A stretch of 58,559 nt of DNA from an uncultured Oscillospiraceae bacterium (GTDB lineage: Bacteria > Bacillota > Clostridia > Oscillospirales > Oscillospiraceae): contig CAKUNY010000001.1 in NCBI GenBank assembly GCA_934668605.1, positions 1 through 58,559 of the forward strand. Reading direction: 5' to 3'. Below are positions 15,627 through 24,207 of the stretch, one piece after another; position 1 is the first letter of the stretch, and every line of letters starts with the position of its first letter. The notes beneath the pieces are model-generated. The model was not told the origin of the DNA, ran no database searches, and saw only the letters and a list, made by a program, of their open reading frames with translations. A program made the position numbers and the translations under genes.

Positions 15627-17123
15627 TCAATACAGATCCATCCACTTGACGCTCTGGTCGATTCTTGCAAATGTGATGCTGAGAACATGACCGCCGGGAG
15701 ACACGATATCGAGCACATAGTAGCTGTCGGCTACGAACTGGAGGTTCGCGCACGCGCCCGATTCGTCCGTATAGACCTCCTGCCACGCCCACTTTTTGAG
15801 CGTCTTGTCCCCGTCCGGGAGCTTGTCGAAGACCGACTGCATCGCATCTCCAAGCACAATTTCGCGCGCGGCGGGAAGCGTGGATGTCACGCCGGTCGAA
15901 GTGTCTTCTGCGAAGCGGAAATTGATCCCGCGCAAGCGCCAAACGAGCTGGTCGTCGTAATGGAAAACATACATCACGCCGCCGGCTTCCATGCCGACGC
16001 CCGCCATCGTGTCGGACCAGATCTGATTGGGCTCGCCGATGAGCGCAAGTACCGTGTTGTAGTCCATCCCGGTCTCCACGCCGTTTTCCAGCACAAACTC
16101 ACCGTCCTGTACGGGCACATCAAAGCTGACCGCGCCCTGCCCTGTGAGGTGGGCGTTTTCAGAAGGGAGCTCCACTGTTTCGCCGCCCGCCTTCGTCCAG
16201 ATCAGCGTGCCGTAGCCATTTAGAAGGCTTTCGCGCTCGGCCCCGTTCGGGACGTACCGGAGCGAAACGGTTTGCCTGGTATCGGGGTCGGCGGCTGTGA
16301 GCGTCACCTCGCCGGTTTCCGCCTGCAAGAGCGCCCAGTCCGCCGTAAAATCAAAGCCCGCTTCGATGCCCGCCGGCCATGCGTCAAAGCCATAGCTTTC
16401 AGCATCCCGCCCCTCAAGCGCAGCGGCAAACACCTGCTTTGCATTTGTAAGCGCCTGCGCGTTGGACATGTCTTCGCACGCCGTCATGTTGAGCCGCAGA
16501 GAAGGCTTCGTCTTCATCGAGGCCGCGCAGAGCCCGGTCAGCGGCGCGTTTTCGTCAAACCAGCCGCCGTCTTCCAATTCGTGCTCGCTTACAAACTGGA
16601 TGAATTCGGCCAGCATGTCCGATAAATAGCGGTAGCTGTCGCCGTCCCACGAAAAGGGTTCGTCCTGCAGCGTGTCTTTGAACAGGCAGTATAAAAGCGT
16701 CGTGCGCGAGGTGTCGTCACTGTAGCACTCGAGCGCCTTCCGGTCAGACAGCAGCTCCGGCAGAATCAGCGGGAGAACCTCCTCTGGCCGCTGCCGCAGC
16801 TTCACATAGGCCGAACGGTGCGCCTGCACGTAATCCTGATAGAGTGCGTCTTCGTTCTCCAACGGCTCTGCAAACTGCTCGAGCAGCGTTTCAACCGGCT
16901 CTTCCATGACAACTGCCCGCGATGCGCTAACTGCGGCGCTTTTCATCATCGGCGCCATTTCGTCTGTGCTGGCAGTCTCGCCCGTGTCTGCGCTTTCGGC
17001 CGTAAGCGAAGCTTGCAGGGGAGCGGCGGGAAGCGCAGGGCGGCGGCTTTTCCGCGCGCAGCCTGTCATGGAAGCAAGCAGCACGAGCGAAAGCAGCAGC
17101 GCGATTCGTTTTATGTTTCTCAT
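15627..17123 (-). CDS. Lipoprotein of unknown function
   Basis: A 498-residue predicted lipoprotein: signal RNIKRIALLLSLVLLA with lipobox SMTGC (Cys22), then an Ala/Pro/Thr-rich tether. A mid-region is rich in Glu, Asp and Leu (residues about 70-200). The C-terminal third holds repeated DYNTVLALIGEPNQIW-type and GDAMQSVFDKLP-type segments that resemble a small lipoprotein recognition fold (SmpA/BamE- or PepSY-like), but no family can be named confidently. The ATG at 17123 has GGAGGG upstream. It is exposed on the outer face of the membrane. No neighbour explains its role. Confidence 0.8.
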   Translation of the reverse strand: MRNIKRIALLLSLVLLASMTGCARKSRRPALPAAPLQASLTAESADTGETASTDEMAPMMKSAAVSASRAVVMEEPVETLLEQFAEPLENEDALYQDYVQAHRSAYVKLRQRPEEVLPLILPELLSDRKALECYSDDTSRTTLLYCLFKDTLQDEPFSWDGDSYRYLSDMLAEFIQFVSEHELEDGGWFDENAPLTGLCAASMKTKPSLRLNMTACEDMSNAQALTNAKQVFAAALEGRDAESYGFDAWPAGIEAGFDFTADWALLQAETGEVTLTAADPDTRQTVSLRYVPNGAERESLLNGYGTLIWTKAGGETVELPSENAHLTGQGAVSFDVPVQDGEFVLENGVETGMDYNTVLALIGEPNQIWSDTMAGVGMEAGGVMYVFHYDDQLVWRLRGINFRFAEDTSTGVTSTLPAAREIVLGDAMQSVFDKLPDGDKTLKKWAWQEVYTDESGACANLQFVADSYYVLDIVSPGGHVLSITFARIDQSVKWMDLY

Positions 17124-17218
17124 CTTGTACCCTCCGGGAATATCTAGTGCCATTCTAGCAGAAAATGCTCCAAAAAGGCAGCCGTTTCCGGCATTTTAAG
17201 GATTTTTAAGAATTCCCG

Positions 17219-17764
17219 TTAAAGCGCGAACGTGCGGTAGACCTCGCCGGTCTCAATATTCTTCCACGAGAACACGCCGTCTTCAAAAATCATATAGCTG
17301 TGCGGCGAGTTTTCCTTCGGGATCGACACCGAGCCGGGGTTCAGATACATGAAGTCGCCGCAGTCTTCACACGCGGGAACATGCGTGTGGCCGTGGAGCA
17401 GAATGTCGCCCTTGGAAAACGGCAGCGGATGGGCTTTGTTGATCACGTGCCCGTGCGTGAGATAGACGGCTCTGCCGGAAAGTTCTAAAAAGCCGTAGTC
17501 CGCCAGCACCGGGAACGGCAGCACCATCTGGTCGACCTCGCAGTCGCAGTTGCCGCGCACGCAGAGGATTTTCTCTTTGAGGGGCGACAGCTGCGCGATG
17601 ACCTCCTTCGGCGCGTACTCCTTCGGCAGATCGTTTCTCGGGCCGTGGTAGAGAATGTCGCCGAGGAAAATGAGCCGGTCGGGCTGCTCTTTTTTGTAAG
17701 CTTCCAGCATGCGCGTGCACCAGTAAGAAGAGCCGTGCAGGTCGGACGCGATCATCAGTTTCAT
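17219..17764 (-). CDS. yfcE: YfcE-type metallophosphoesterase
   Basis: Cytoplasmic phosphodiesterase of the calcineurin-like superfamily, 181 residues, normal length for YfcE/MJ0936. Metal-ligand motifs appear in order: SDLHG (7-11), LGDILYHGPRND, RGNCD, THGH and HGHTHVP. NPGSVSIPKE near the C-terminus is also a family hallmark. Substrates in vivo are unknown; members cleave generic phosphodiesters. GGAGG precedes the ATG at 17764. The lipoprotein gene lies about 100 bases downstream on the same strand. Confidence 0.92.
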   Translation of the reverse strand: MKLMIASDLHGSSYWCTRMLEAYKKEQPDRLIFLGDILYHGPRNDLPKEYAPKEVIAQLSPLKEKILCVRGNCDCEVDQMVLPFPVLADYGFLELSGRAVYLTHGHVINKAHPLPFSKGDILLHGHTHVPACEDCGDFMYLNPGSVSIPKENSPHSYMIFEDGVFSWKNIETGEVYRTFAL

Positions 17765-17890
17765 ATGGGGTTCCTCCTTGGGTCGTTTTCTCTATTCTAC
17801 CGCATCCGGGCGAAAAAGAGAAGCGCCGGTTTCCGTTTTTTTGTCCGTCTCGGGAACTTCTTTTTCTCGCTGCTTTGTCGTAATTCACAC

Positions 17891-17919
17891 TTGATTTTGT
17901 TCCTCCTGCGCCGTAAAAT
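17891..17919 (+). promoter_or_regulatory. Promoter of type III glutamine synthetase
   Basis: TTGATT (17891-17896), 17-base spacer, TAAAAT (17914-17919), 65 bases before the start codon. I see no recognisable glutamine or tetracycline-like riboswitch in the leader. Confidence 0.6.
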
Positions 17920-17983
17920 ATCCGTATATTTGAAATTTTAAGCATTTGTGCGCGGATTGCGCGCGGAAAAGGAGGATGCAGAC

Positions 17984-20086
17984 ATGAGTGAACTGGCCAA
18001 TCGAATTCCTGCCCTGTTTGGCAGCTGCGTATTTAATGAGGAGACGATGGAGCAGTACATCCAGTCCTCCGCCATGGACGCATGGCGCTCGTGTTTGCAG
18101 GAGGGCAAGGCGCTGAGTCTCGCCGTCGCCAACGACATCGCGGACGGCATGAAGGCCTGGGCCTTAGAGCACGGCGCGACGCATTTTACCCACTGGTTCC
18201 AGCCCATGACCGGCTACACCGCCGAAAAGCACGACAGCTTTATTTCCCCCGCCGGACACGGCCGGATTGTCATGGAGTTTTCCGGCAAGGAGCTCGTGCG
18301 CGGCGAGCCGGATGCGTCCAGCTTCCCCTCGGGCGGCCTGCGTGCAACGTTCGAGGCGCGCGGCTATACCGCGTGGGACCCCACGGCCTACGCTTTTTTG
18401 AAGGACAACACGCTCTATATCCCGACGGTTTTCTTCTCCTACTCCGGAGAGGCGCTCGATAAAAAAACGCCGCTTCTGCGCTCGATCGACGCGATGAGCC
18501 GGCAGGCGGTCCGCATTCTCCGCCTCTTCGGCGACACGAAGACCAAAAAGGTTTCAGCAAACGTCGGCCCCGAGCAGGAATATTTCCTTGTTGATAAGGA
18601 GCTTTATTTAAAGCGCGAGGACCTTCGCATGTGCGGCCGGACGCTCTTCGGCGCAAAGCCCCCCAAGGGGCAGGAGCTGGACGATCATTACTACGGCTCC
18701 ATTCGCCCGCGCGTGACGGCCTATATGCAGGACCTGGACGAAGAGCTCTGGAAGCTCGGCATCTACTCCAAGACCAAGCACAACGAGGTCGCCCCCAGCC
18801 AGCACGAGATGGCCCCTGTGTACTGCGACTGCAACACAGCCTGCGACCAGAACCAGCTGACGATGGATATCATGAAGAAGGTCGCCGACCGGCACGGCCT
18901 CGTCTGCCTGCTGCATGAAAAGCCCTTCGCGGGTGTCAACGGCTCTGGTAAGCACGACAACTGGTCACTTTCCACCGACTCCGGCGAAAACCTCTTTGCC
19001 CCCGGCAAAACGCCCAGCCAGAACGCGCAGTTTTTGCTGTTCCTCACGGCCTTTATTGAGGGTGTCGACGAATATCAGGAGCTTCTTCGCTCGACAGTCG
19101 CGTTCGCCGGAAACGACCATCGCCTCGGCGCGCAGGAAGCGCCTCCCGCCGTCATTTCCATCTATCTTGGAGACGAGTTGAGCGACGTCATTGACTCCAT
19201 CATCGGAGAGACCGACTACACCGACCGCAAAAAAGGCGCGCTTCGCATCGGCGTGGACGTTCTGCCCACGATTCCGCAGGACACGACCGACCGCAACCGC
19301 ACCTCGCCTTTGGCCTTCACGGGCAACAAGTTTGAGTTCCGTATGCTGGGCTCGAGCCAGTCCATTTCCGGCCCCAACATCGTCCTCAACACGATCATGG
19401 CAGAATCGCTCCGCAAATACGCGGACGTTCTGGAAAAGGCCGAGAATTTTGAGACGGCGCTCCACACCCTGATCCGCGACGCGCTGCGCGAGCACCGCCG
19501 GATTCTCTTTAACGGCAACGGCTACGAGGGAAGCTGGCTCGAGGAAGCCGCGCGCCGCGGCCTTGCAAACCTCGTCTCCACCGCCGACGCGCTGCCCGCG
19601 TTCATTCTGGAGAAGAACATTGACCTTCTGTCCCGGCACGGCGTGTTCAGCCGCAGCGAAATGATGGCGCGGCACGAGATCCACATGGAAAACTACAGCA
19701 AGGTTATCAAGATTGAGACCTCTACGCTCATCGACATCGTCCAGCACACGCTGTTAAATGCCGCAACGGCTTATACGCGCGATCTTTGCACCACGATTTT
19801 GCAGAAGAAGGCCGCGCTTCCGGGCGAAACCTGCCGGGTGGAGTCCGCGCTCGCCGCGTCCGTCAGCCGGTTGGGAGAAGACCTCCTTGACCGCTGCGCC
19901 GCGCTCAAGACCGCGCTCGACACGATGCCCAAGGGACTCGACGCGGAGGCCGAGATGCACTACTGCCACGACCAGCTGGTGCCCGCGATGGGCAAGGTGC
20001 GCGAGACGATCGACCACATGGAAACGCTCGTCGCAAGCCCCTATTGGCCGGTGCCGACGTACTGCGATCTGCTGTTTTCCGTTTGA
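17984..20086 (+). CDS. glnN: Glutamine synthetase type III
   Basis: ATP-dependent synthesis of glutamine from glutamate and ammonium. At 700 residues it has the long type III size, not the 440-470 residues of type I. Signature regions are SYSGEALDKKTPLLRS, the GPEQEYFLVD catalytic strand, KHNEVAPSQHEMAPVY, GVNGSGKHDNWSLSTD and NRTSPLAFTGNKFEFRMLGS. The C-terminal extension contains YCHDQLVPAMGKVRE. GGAGG precedes the ATG at 17984. It is a monocistronic unit with its own promoter and terminator. Confidence 0.96.
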   Translation: MSELANRIPALFGSCVFNEETMEQYIQSSAMDAWRSCLQEGKALSLAVANDIADGMKAWALEHGATHFTHWFQPMTGYTAEKHDSFISPAGHGRIVMEFSGKELVRGEPDASSFPSGGLRATFEARGYTAWDPTAYAFLKDNTLYIPTVFFSYSGEALDKKTPLLRSIDAMSRQAVRILRLFGDTKTKKVSANVGPEQEYFLVDKELYLKREDLRMCGRTLFGAKPPKGQELDDHYYGSIRPRVTAYMQDLDEELWKLGIYSKTKHNEVAPSQHEMAPVYCDCNTACDQNQLTMDIMKKVADRHGLVCLLHEKPFAGVNGSGKHDNWSLSTDSGENLFAPGKTPSQNAQFLLFLTAFIEGVDEYQELLRSTVAFAGNDHRLGAQEAPPAVISIYLGDELSDVIDSIIGETDYTDRKKGALRIGVDVLPTIPQDTTDRNRTSPLAFTGNKFEFRMLGSSQSISGPNIVLNTIMAESLRKYADVLEKAENFETALHTLIRDALREHRRILFNGNGYEGSWLEEAARRGLANLVSTADALPAFILEKNIDLLSRHGVFSRSEMMARHEIHMENYSKVIKIETSTLIDIVQHTLLNAATAYTRDLCTTILQKKAALPGETCRVESALAASVSRLGEDLLDRCAALKTALDTMPKGLDAEAEMHYCHDQLVPAMGKVRETIDHMETLVASPYWPVPTYCDLLFSV

Positions 20087-20143
20087 TTCAGGCAGAAAAG
20101 TGCGCCGTGTCTGCTGACAATTTTACACGATCTTGGACACACG

Positions 20144-20182
20144 AAAAGCCGGGAAGCACCGATCTGCTTCCCGGCTTTTTTC
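20144..20182. terminator. Bidirectional terminator after glnN
   Basis: Perfect 14-bp stem AAAAGCCGGGAAGC / GCTTCCCGGCTTTT with an 8-base loop, flanked by A and T runs, between convergent genes. Confidence 0.9.
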
Positions 20183-20201
20183 ATTTTCTGAATGCTTCGC
20201 C

Positions 20202-20768
20202 TTATGCCTCGTCATCCTGCTCGGTCAGGCTGCCGGTCAGCGTCGGCAGAACGCCGGGAATTTCGCCGCTCAGAAACTGGATGCGAAACTCCGCGTATGG
20301 CCGATGCTGGACGTTCAGCTGCGCGGCGAGCTTCTCTACGGCTGCGCGGCTCTTGGAAAACGGCGCGGTCATGGCGATGGGCTTATCATCCCGCCGCACA
20401 ATCAGCCCGTATTCCCCCGAGCGCGGCTCGGAAAAGCACCGGTAGTCGAGCGACGGCTGCACATATTCGGCCAGCGTATACACAAGCGCCTTGGCGGTCG
20501 GCGCCTTTGTCAGTGTCCGGGCAAAAATGACCATAAGCAGCTCCCGGTTCCCACGCTCCCAGATGTCCGCTGCCGCGCGCGCCAATGCACGCGAGATCGA
20601 TTCCGGGCTCTTCCCGGTTTCCTTCCGGACGGCGCTCCAGATCCTCTTCATCTGGAATTCCTCCCGCGGCACATCCTTCGCCGCCTCCACGGCGAGACAG
20701 AGCATGTTGTAACAGGTATTTCCCCAGCGGCCACTGAGCTGCATGACGGTTGACCGGACGTCCTTCAT
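20202..20768 (-). CDS. Orphan Spo0A C-terminal-domain-like protein
   Basis: A 188-residue protein whose residues about 12-80 resemble the DNA-binding effector domain of Spo0A: the core KRIWSAVRKETGKSPESISR followed by ALARAAADIWERGNREL recalls the Spo0A pattern of conserved VERAIRHAI and W.RGN. There is no phosphoacceptor receiver domain. The rest (about 85-188) is unlike anything I recognise and includes GLIVRRDDKPIAMTAPF. It may be a phosphorylation-independent DNA binder. It has no operon partner on its strand within 600 bases. Confidence 0.7.
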   Translation of the reverse strand: MKDVRSTVMQLSGRWGNTCYNMLCLAVEAAKDVPREEFQMKRIWSAVRKETGKSPESISRALARAAADIWERGNRELLMVIFARTLTKAPTAKALVYTLAEYVQPSLDYRCFSEPRSGEYGLIVRRDDKPIAMTAPFSKSRAAVEKLAAQLNVQHRPYAEFRIQFLSGEIPGVLPTLTGSLTEQDDEA

Positions 20769-21084
20769 AAAAAAGGCCCTCTTTCTTCAGAATGTTCATC
20801 ATGTGATGCGTTTTTTCCCGTATTTGCCTGTATTATATCATAATATGCCGTAAAGTACGCGCCATAATCTGGCATTCGGACGTGAGCAGACACGAAGTGA
20901 CAAAACTTTGTAGTTTCTTACCAAATCCTCAGGATAAAATTCTTGCAGACTGGCAATACCTTCCTCGCTTTTTAACGGAAAAGAAACAGCCCCTGTGCAA
21001 AAAAGCAGAAAGATGGAGACTTTCCAGGCGCCGCAGCGTTAAGAAAAAAGAGCCTGCCCCGGCTCGCCCTCTTCCCGTCTGCGC
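20769..21084. other. Intergenic stretch without a convincing gene
   Basis: On the minus strand TATAAT (ATTATA at 20832-20837) could be a -10 for the Spo0A-like gene, but no good -35 matches. A hairpin GAGCC-TGCCCC-GGCTC lies near 21050. A Lys/Arg-rich frame here has no ribosome site and no family resemblance, so I do not call it. Confidence 0.5.
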
Positions 21085-21123
21085 AAAAAAGCGCAGGGAA
21101 GACAGCTTCGTCCGTCCCTGCGC
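21085..21123 (-). terminator. Terminator downstream of TIGR04255 gene and repeat copy 2
   Basis: Read on the minus strand, GCGCAGGGA ... TCCCTGCGC forms a 9-bp stem followed immediately by T6. Confidence 0.8.
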
Positions 21124-21158
21124 TTTGCTATTGGCTTTTCATTCCAGTGCGTCAAAAA

Positions 21159-21397
21159 CCTCGTAGAGTTTCGCCCCGCAGGGCGAAATAAAATGGAAAT
21201 CCATTTTATCCGGCGGCTTTGCCGACCGGACAGGACAGCCGTTAGCGGTTTTACCGCTTACGGATGTCGCGTGCCCCTTGCGGGTAAAAATACCTATCGC
21301 CTCGCAAGTGTGGAATTTTTGCCCCATCGGGGCAAAAATTATGCGCGCAGTCGAGGCGCAGCCCCTTCTGTCAAGAAAGCGTCAGCTTTTTTGACAG
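21159..21397 (-). repeat. Hairpin-rich 3'-end element, copy 2 (with insertion)
   Basis: Reverse-strand copy of the element at 15369. It contains hairpin A (21368-21397), the box with GACTGCGCGC, hairpin B, the GCGAGGCG box, hairpin C and hairpin D, and ends at CCTCG (21159). Hairpin A is identical over 30 bases to that of copy 3. Between GGTAT and hairpin C this copy has about 50 extra bases containing a second dyad (AGCGGTTTTACCGCT). It begins 4 bases after the stop codon of the TIGR04255 gene. Confidence 0.85.
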
Positions 21398-21401
21398 TCT
21401 C

Positions 21402-22193
21402 TTATTCATCCATCGGTTCCATCGCGTCGAGAAGCGGCTTTCTGACCGCGCCCATAAACAGGCTCCCGGCGTTATCGTGGACAATGTTCAGCGCGCCCGC
21501 GACCTGCCCGAGCGGCATCTTGCCGTCGAAGAACACGTCCAAGTCCAGCAGAAATACCTTCTGCTCCTCGACCTGCCGCGTGCGGTTGTCGACCTTTCGA
21601 AGAAGGCCGGGGCCGCATTTGATATTGGCCTTCGCCCCGCCCGGCATGGTCGCGGTCACGGTCTGCTCGGATTTTAAAAACAGCTGACGCGCGCTGTCCT
21701 CGTCTCCCATGAGCCCGAGATAGCCTGGGGAAATGAGCTCGCGCCACGATGTTTCCTCCATCCCGACTGCGTCTTTGTTGAGCGCGTTCATATACCGCAG
21801 CCCCACGCGGGAAAAATACGACGGCTGATACGTCTCGATGAACGCGGCCAGCACCACATCCAGCCGCTTGGCAAAGTCCTCCCAGCGGGTATAGCGCGTG
21901 GTGGAAAGCGCGATAAAGCCCTTCGTCAGGCTGACCTTCCACGCGCCGTCAGCGGAAATGAACTGATAATTGTTGACCGTCCCCTGCTCGACCATCTTTC
22001 CGCCCACATTCTTGGGCGGCAGCGGCTCGAGCTTTTTTCCGTACTGGGGATACGCCTGCCGGATGGCGTCCTGGAAGTCGGCAGGCTCGTGCGCCTCGAT
22101 TTTCAGAATCTCCGGGAAACGCAGCTGGCAGATGACCTCGATGAGCTGGTTGCGCCTGTAAATTTTACGCGGCTGATTGGAAAACATCCTCAT
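21402..22193 (-). CDS. TIGR04255 family protein
   Basis: A 263-residue protein matching the sporadically distributed TIGR04255 family: an N-terminal NQLIEVICQLRFPEIL segment, FQDAIRQAYPQYGKKLEP, then WKVSLTKGFIALSTTRYTRWEDF and YFSRVGLRYMNAL. The function of the family is unknown; scattered occurrence hints at horizontal transfer or defence roles, but nothing nearby supports that here. No membrane segment. A hairpin-rich dispersed repeat abuts its 3' end. Confidence 0.75.
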   Translation of the reverse strand: MRMFSNQPRKIYRRNQLIEVICQLRFPEILKIEAHEPADFQDAIRQAYPQYGKKLEPLPPKNVGGKMVEQGTVNNYQFISADGAWKVSLTKGFIALSTTRYTRWEDFAKRLDVVLAAFIETYQPSYFSRVGLRYMNALNKDAVGMEETSWRELISPGYLGLMGDEDSARQLFLKSEQTVTATMPGGAKANIKCGPGLLRKVDNRTRQVEEQKVFLLDLDVFFDGKMPLGQVAGALNIVHDNAGSLFMGAVRKPLLDAMEPMDE

Positions 22194-22320
22194 CTCTCGC
22201 TTTCGTTCTTTTTATACTTATTTTAAGTATACCGTTTTTTAACGAAAATGCAAGCCGTGTCTTGTTTCCATCGCTTCGAATTTGTGCTATACTATGGCAA
22301 GAATCACAAAGGAGTTTTCT

Positions 22321-23253
22321 ATGGAATTTTTAAGGCTTCTGGAATCCGTCCGCGTCCCGGCGCTCGACGCGTTTTTTTCCGCCGTCACATATTTGGGCGA
22401 CGAGCTGGCGTTCATGGCGCTGGCGCTGCTGTTATTCTGGTGCGTCGACAAGCGCATGGGATATTATGTATTCGTAGTGGGTCTGTTCGGTACGCTCGCC
22501 AACCAGTTTCTCAAAATTCTCTGCCGTGTTCCCCGGCCGTGGGTGCTCGACCCCGGCTTTACGATCGTCGAATCCGCGCGCGCCGCGGCGACGGGGTACT
22601 CGTTTCCGTCCGGGCACACGCAGAACGCCGTGGGGACCTTCGGGGCCATCGGCCTTCTGGCAAAGCGCAGATGGGTCAAAATCGCGTGCCTCGCGCTGGT
22701 CCTTCTTGTGCCGTTTTCGCGGATGTATCTGGGGGTCCACACGCCGCTGGACGTCGGTGTGGCATTCCTGATGGCGGCAATTCTGCTCGCGGCGTTTTAT
22801 CCCGTCTTCCGCTCGGAAGAAAAAACCAAAGGTGCCATGCCGTATCTTCTCGCGGCGGGCATTGCGCTTGCCATCGTATTCGTCTTCTATGTCAGCGGCA
22901 TCCGCGCAGACTTTGCCCCCGGCTCGGAGGATGCGAGCAATCTCGCGCATGCGGTCAAAAATGCGTGGACGCTTCTGGGTGCAATTGCGGGGCTTCTTAC
23001 GGTCTTCCTTGTCGACCGGAAAACGCTGCGGTTTGAGACGCGCGCGCCCCTTCCGGGGCAGATTTTAAAATTTGTCCTTGGTCTTGTGCTTGTGGCAGGC
23101 GTGAAGGCGGCGCTGAAGCCTCTGTTTTACGCCGTTCTTCCTTCGGGCCCTGCCGATTGCCTGCGCTACTATCTCGTCGTGCTGCTGGCGGGGATCGTCT
23201 GGCCGCGCACGTTCTCGTTCTGGGCAAAGCTCGGAGCAAAGAAGGAGGCGTAG
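22321..23253 (+). CDS. PAP2-family membrane phosphatase
   Basis: Integral membrane phosphatase of the type 2 phosphatidic acid phosphatase superfamily, 310 residues. The three catalytic motifs are present: KILCRVPRPW, FPSGHTQNAV and SRMYLGVHTPLDV. About eight hydrophobic helices. Likely substrates are lipid phosphates such as undecaprenyl pyrophosphate or phosphatidylglycerophosphate. An AAGGAG site precedes the ATG at 22321. It heads a three-gene run with only 4- and 14-base gaps. Confidence 0.9.
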   Translation: MEFLRLLESVRVPALDAFFSAVTYLGDELAFMALALLLFWCVDKRMGYYVFVVGLFGTLANQFLKILCRVPRPWVLDPGFTIVESARAAATGYSFPSGHTQNAVGTFGAIGLLAKRRWVKIACLALVLLVPFSRMYLGVHTPLDVGVAFLMAAILLAAFYPVFRSEEKTKGAMPYLLAAGIALAIVFVFYVSGIRADFAPGSEDASNLAHAVKNAWTLLGAIAGLLTVFLVDRKTLRFETRAPLPGQILKFVLGLVLVAGVKAALKPLFYAVLPSGPADCLRYYLVVLLAGIVWPRTFSFWAKLGAKKEA

Positions 23254-23257
23254 GCAG

Positions 23258-24193
23258 TTGCTGATCTGGGTTATTTTCGTGCTGCTCGCCATATTTCTGG
23301 GTCTCGGCTATTATGTGATCCATCTCGCCGTCACGGGCAGGCGCTACACGCAGGAATCTCTTGCCGCGCAGCTGGATAAACCGGCCTACCGGGAGATCAG
23401 GGAAACGTCTCTTGCATCGACTGGCTGGGTGGCCTCGCATGCGCACGAAGAACTTCACGTCATGAGCTACGACGGAAAGCTTCTTCACGCAACGTTCCTC
23501 CCCAAGGAGCACGCAAAGGGCACAATTCTGCTGTTCCACGGCTACAAGTCCTGCTGGCAGATCGATTTCGGCCTCGTCCTTCCCTACTACTACGATACGC
23601 TTGGCTATTCCCTGCTGCTCGTCGACCAGCGGGCGCACGGACAGTCCCAGGGGAAATACCTCACCTTCGGCGTGCGCGAGCGCATGGACGTCATCTCGTG
23701 GGCGACCTACATGGGTCAGAAGCTCGGGCCGGACGCGCCGCTCATTTTAGGAGGCCTCTCGATGGGCGCGACGACGGTCCTGATGGCGAGCTGCTTCGAG
23801 TTCCCCGCGAATGTCCGCGCGATCATCGCCGACTGCGGCTTTACAAGCCCCTATGCCATCGCAAAAAGCGTTCTGCGCCGCGACTATCCCAGGCTGCCGG
23901 TCGGGCTGCTTCTTCCCATCTGCGGCCTTTTTACAAGGCTTTTTGCTGGCTTTGGCCTGCACGATGCTTCGACGTTAGACGCGGTGCGCGAAAGCCGGTA
24001 CCCGATTTTGTTCATCCACGGCACGGGCGATACATTTGTCCCCTGCGAGATGACGAAAGAGGCCTATGCCGCCTGCACGTCAGAAAAAGAGCTGGTCTTG
24101 GTAGACGGCGCGGAGCATGGAAAGAGCTATCTGGTGGAAAAAGGCCGCGTGGAAGAAGCGCTTTGCCGCTTTCTTGCGGCGTATACAGAGTAA
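23258..24193 (+). CDS. Membrane-anchored alpha/beta hydrolase
   Basis: Serine hydrolase, 311 residues. An N-terminal anchor (IWVIFVLLAIFLGLGYYVIH) precedes the catalytic domain: oxyanion region LLFHGYKSC, nucleophile elbow GGLSMGATT, acid loop HGTGDTFVP and catalytic His in DGAEHGKSY. The start is TTG at 23258, supported by AAGGAGG about 9 bases upstream. It resembles the YqkD/FrsA-like clade often annotated as dienelactone hydrolase or lysophospholipase-like. The neighbouring PAP2 phosphatase makes a lipid role plausible, but this is inference. Confidence 0.88.
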   Translation: MLIWVIFVLLAIFLGLGYYVIHLAVTGRRYTQESLAAQLDKPAYREIRETSLASTGWVASHAHEELHVMSYDGKLLHATFLPKEHAKGTILLFHGYKSCWQIDFGLVLPYYYDTLGYSLLLVDQRAHGQSQGKYLTFGVRERMDVISWATYMGQKLGPDAPLILGGLSMGATTVLMASCFEFPANVRAIIADCGFTSPYAIAKSVLRRDYPRLPVGLLLPICGLFTRLFAGFGLHDASTLDAVRESRYPILFIHGTGDTFVPCEMTKEAYAACTSEKELVLVDGAEHGKSYLVEKGRVEEALCRFLAAYTE

Positions 24194-24207
24194 AAGGAGG
24201 ATTCCCC

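Noticed and set aside
20882..21166. A 94-codon Lys/Arg-rich frame in the gap before the TIGR04255 region
   Set aside because: No ribosome site, crosses terminator hairpins and repeat sequence, no recognisable domain.
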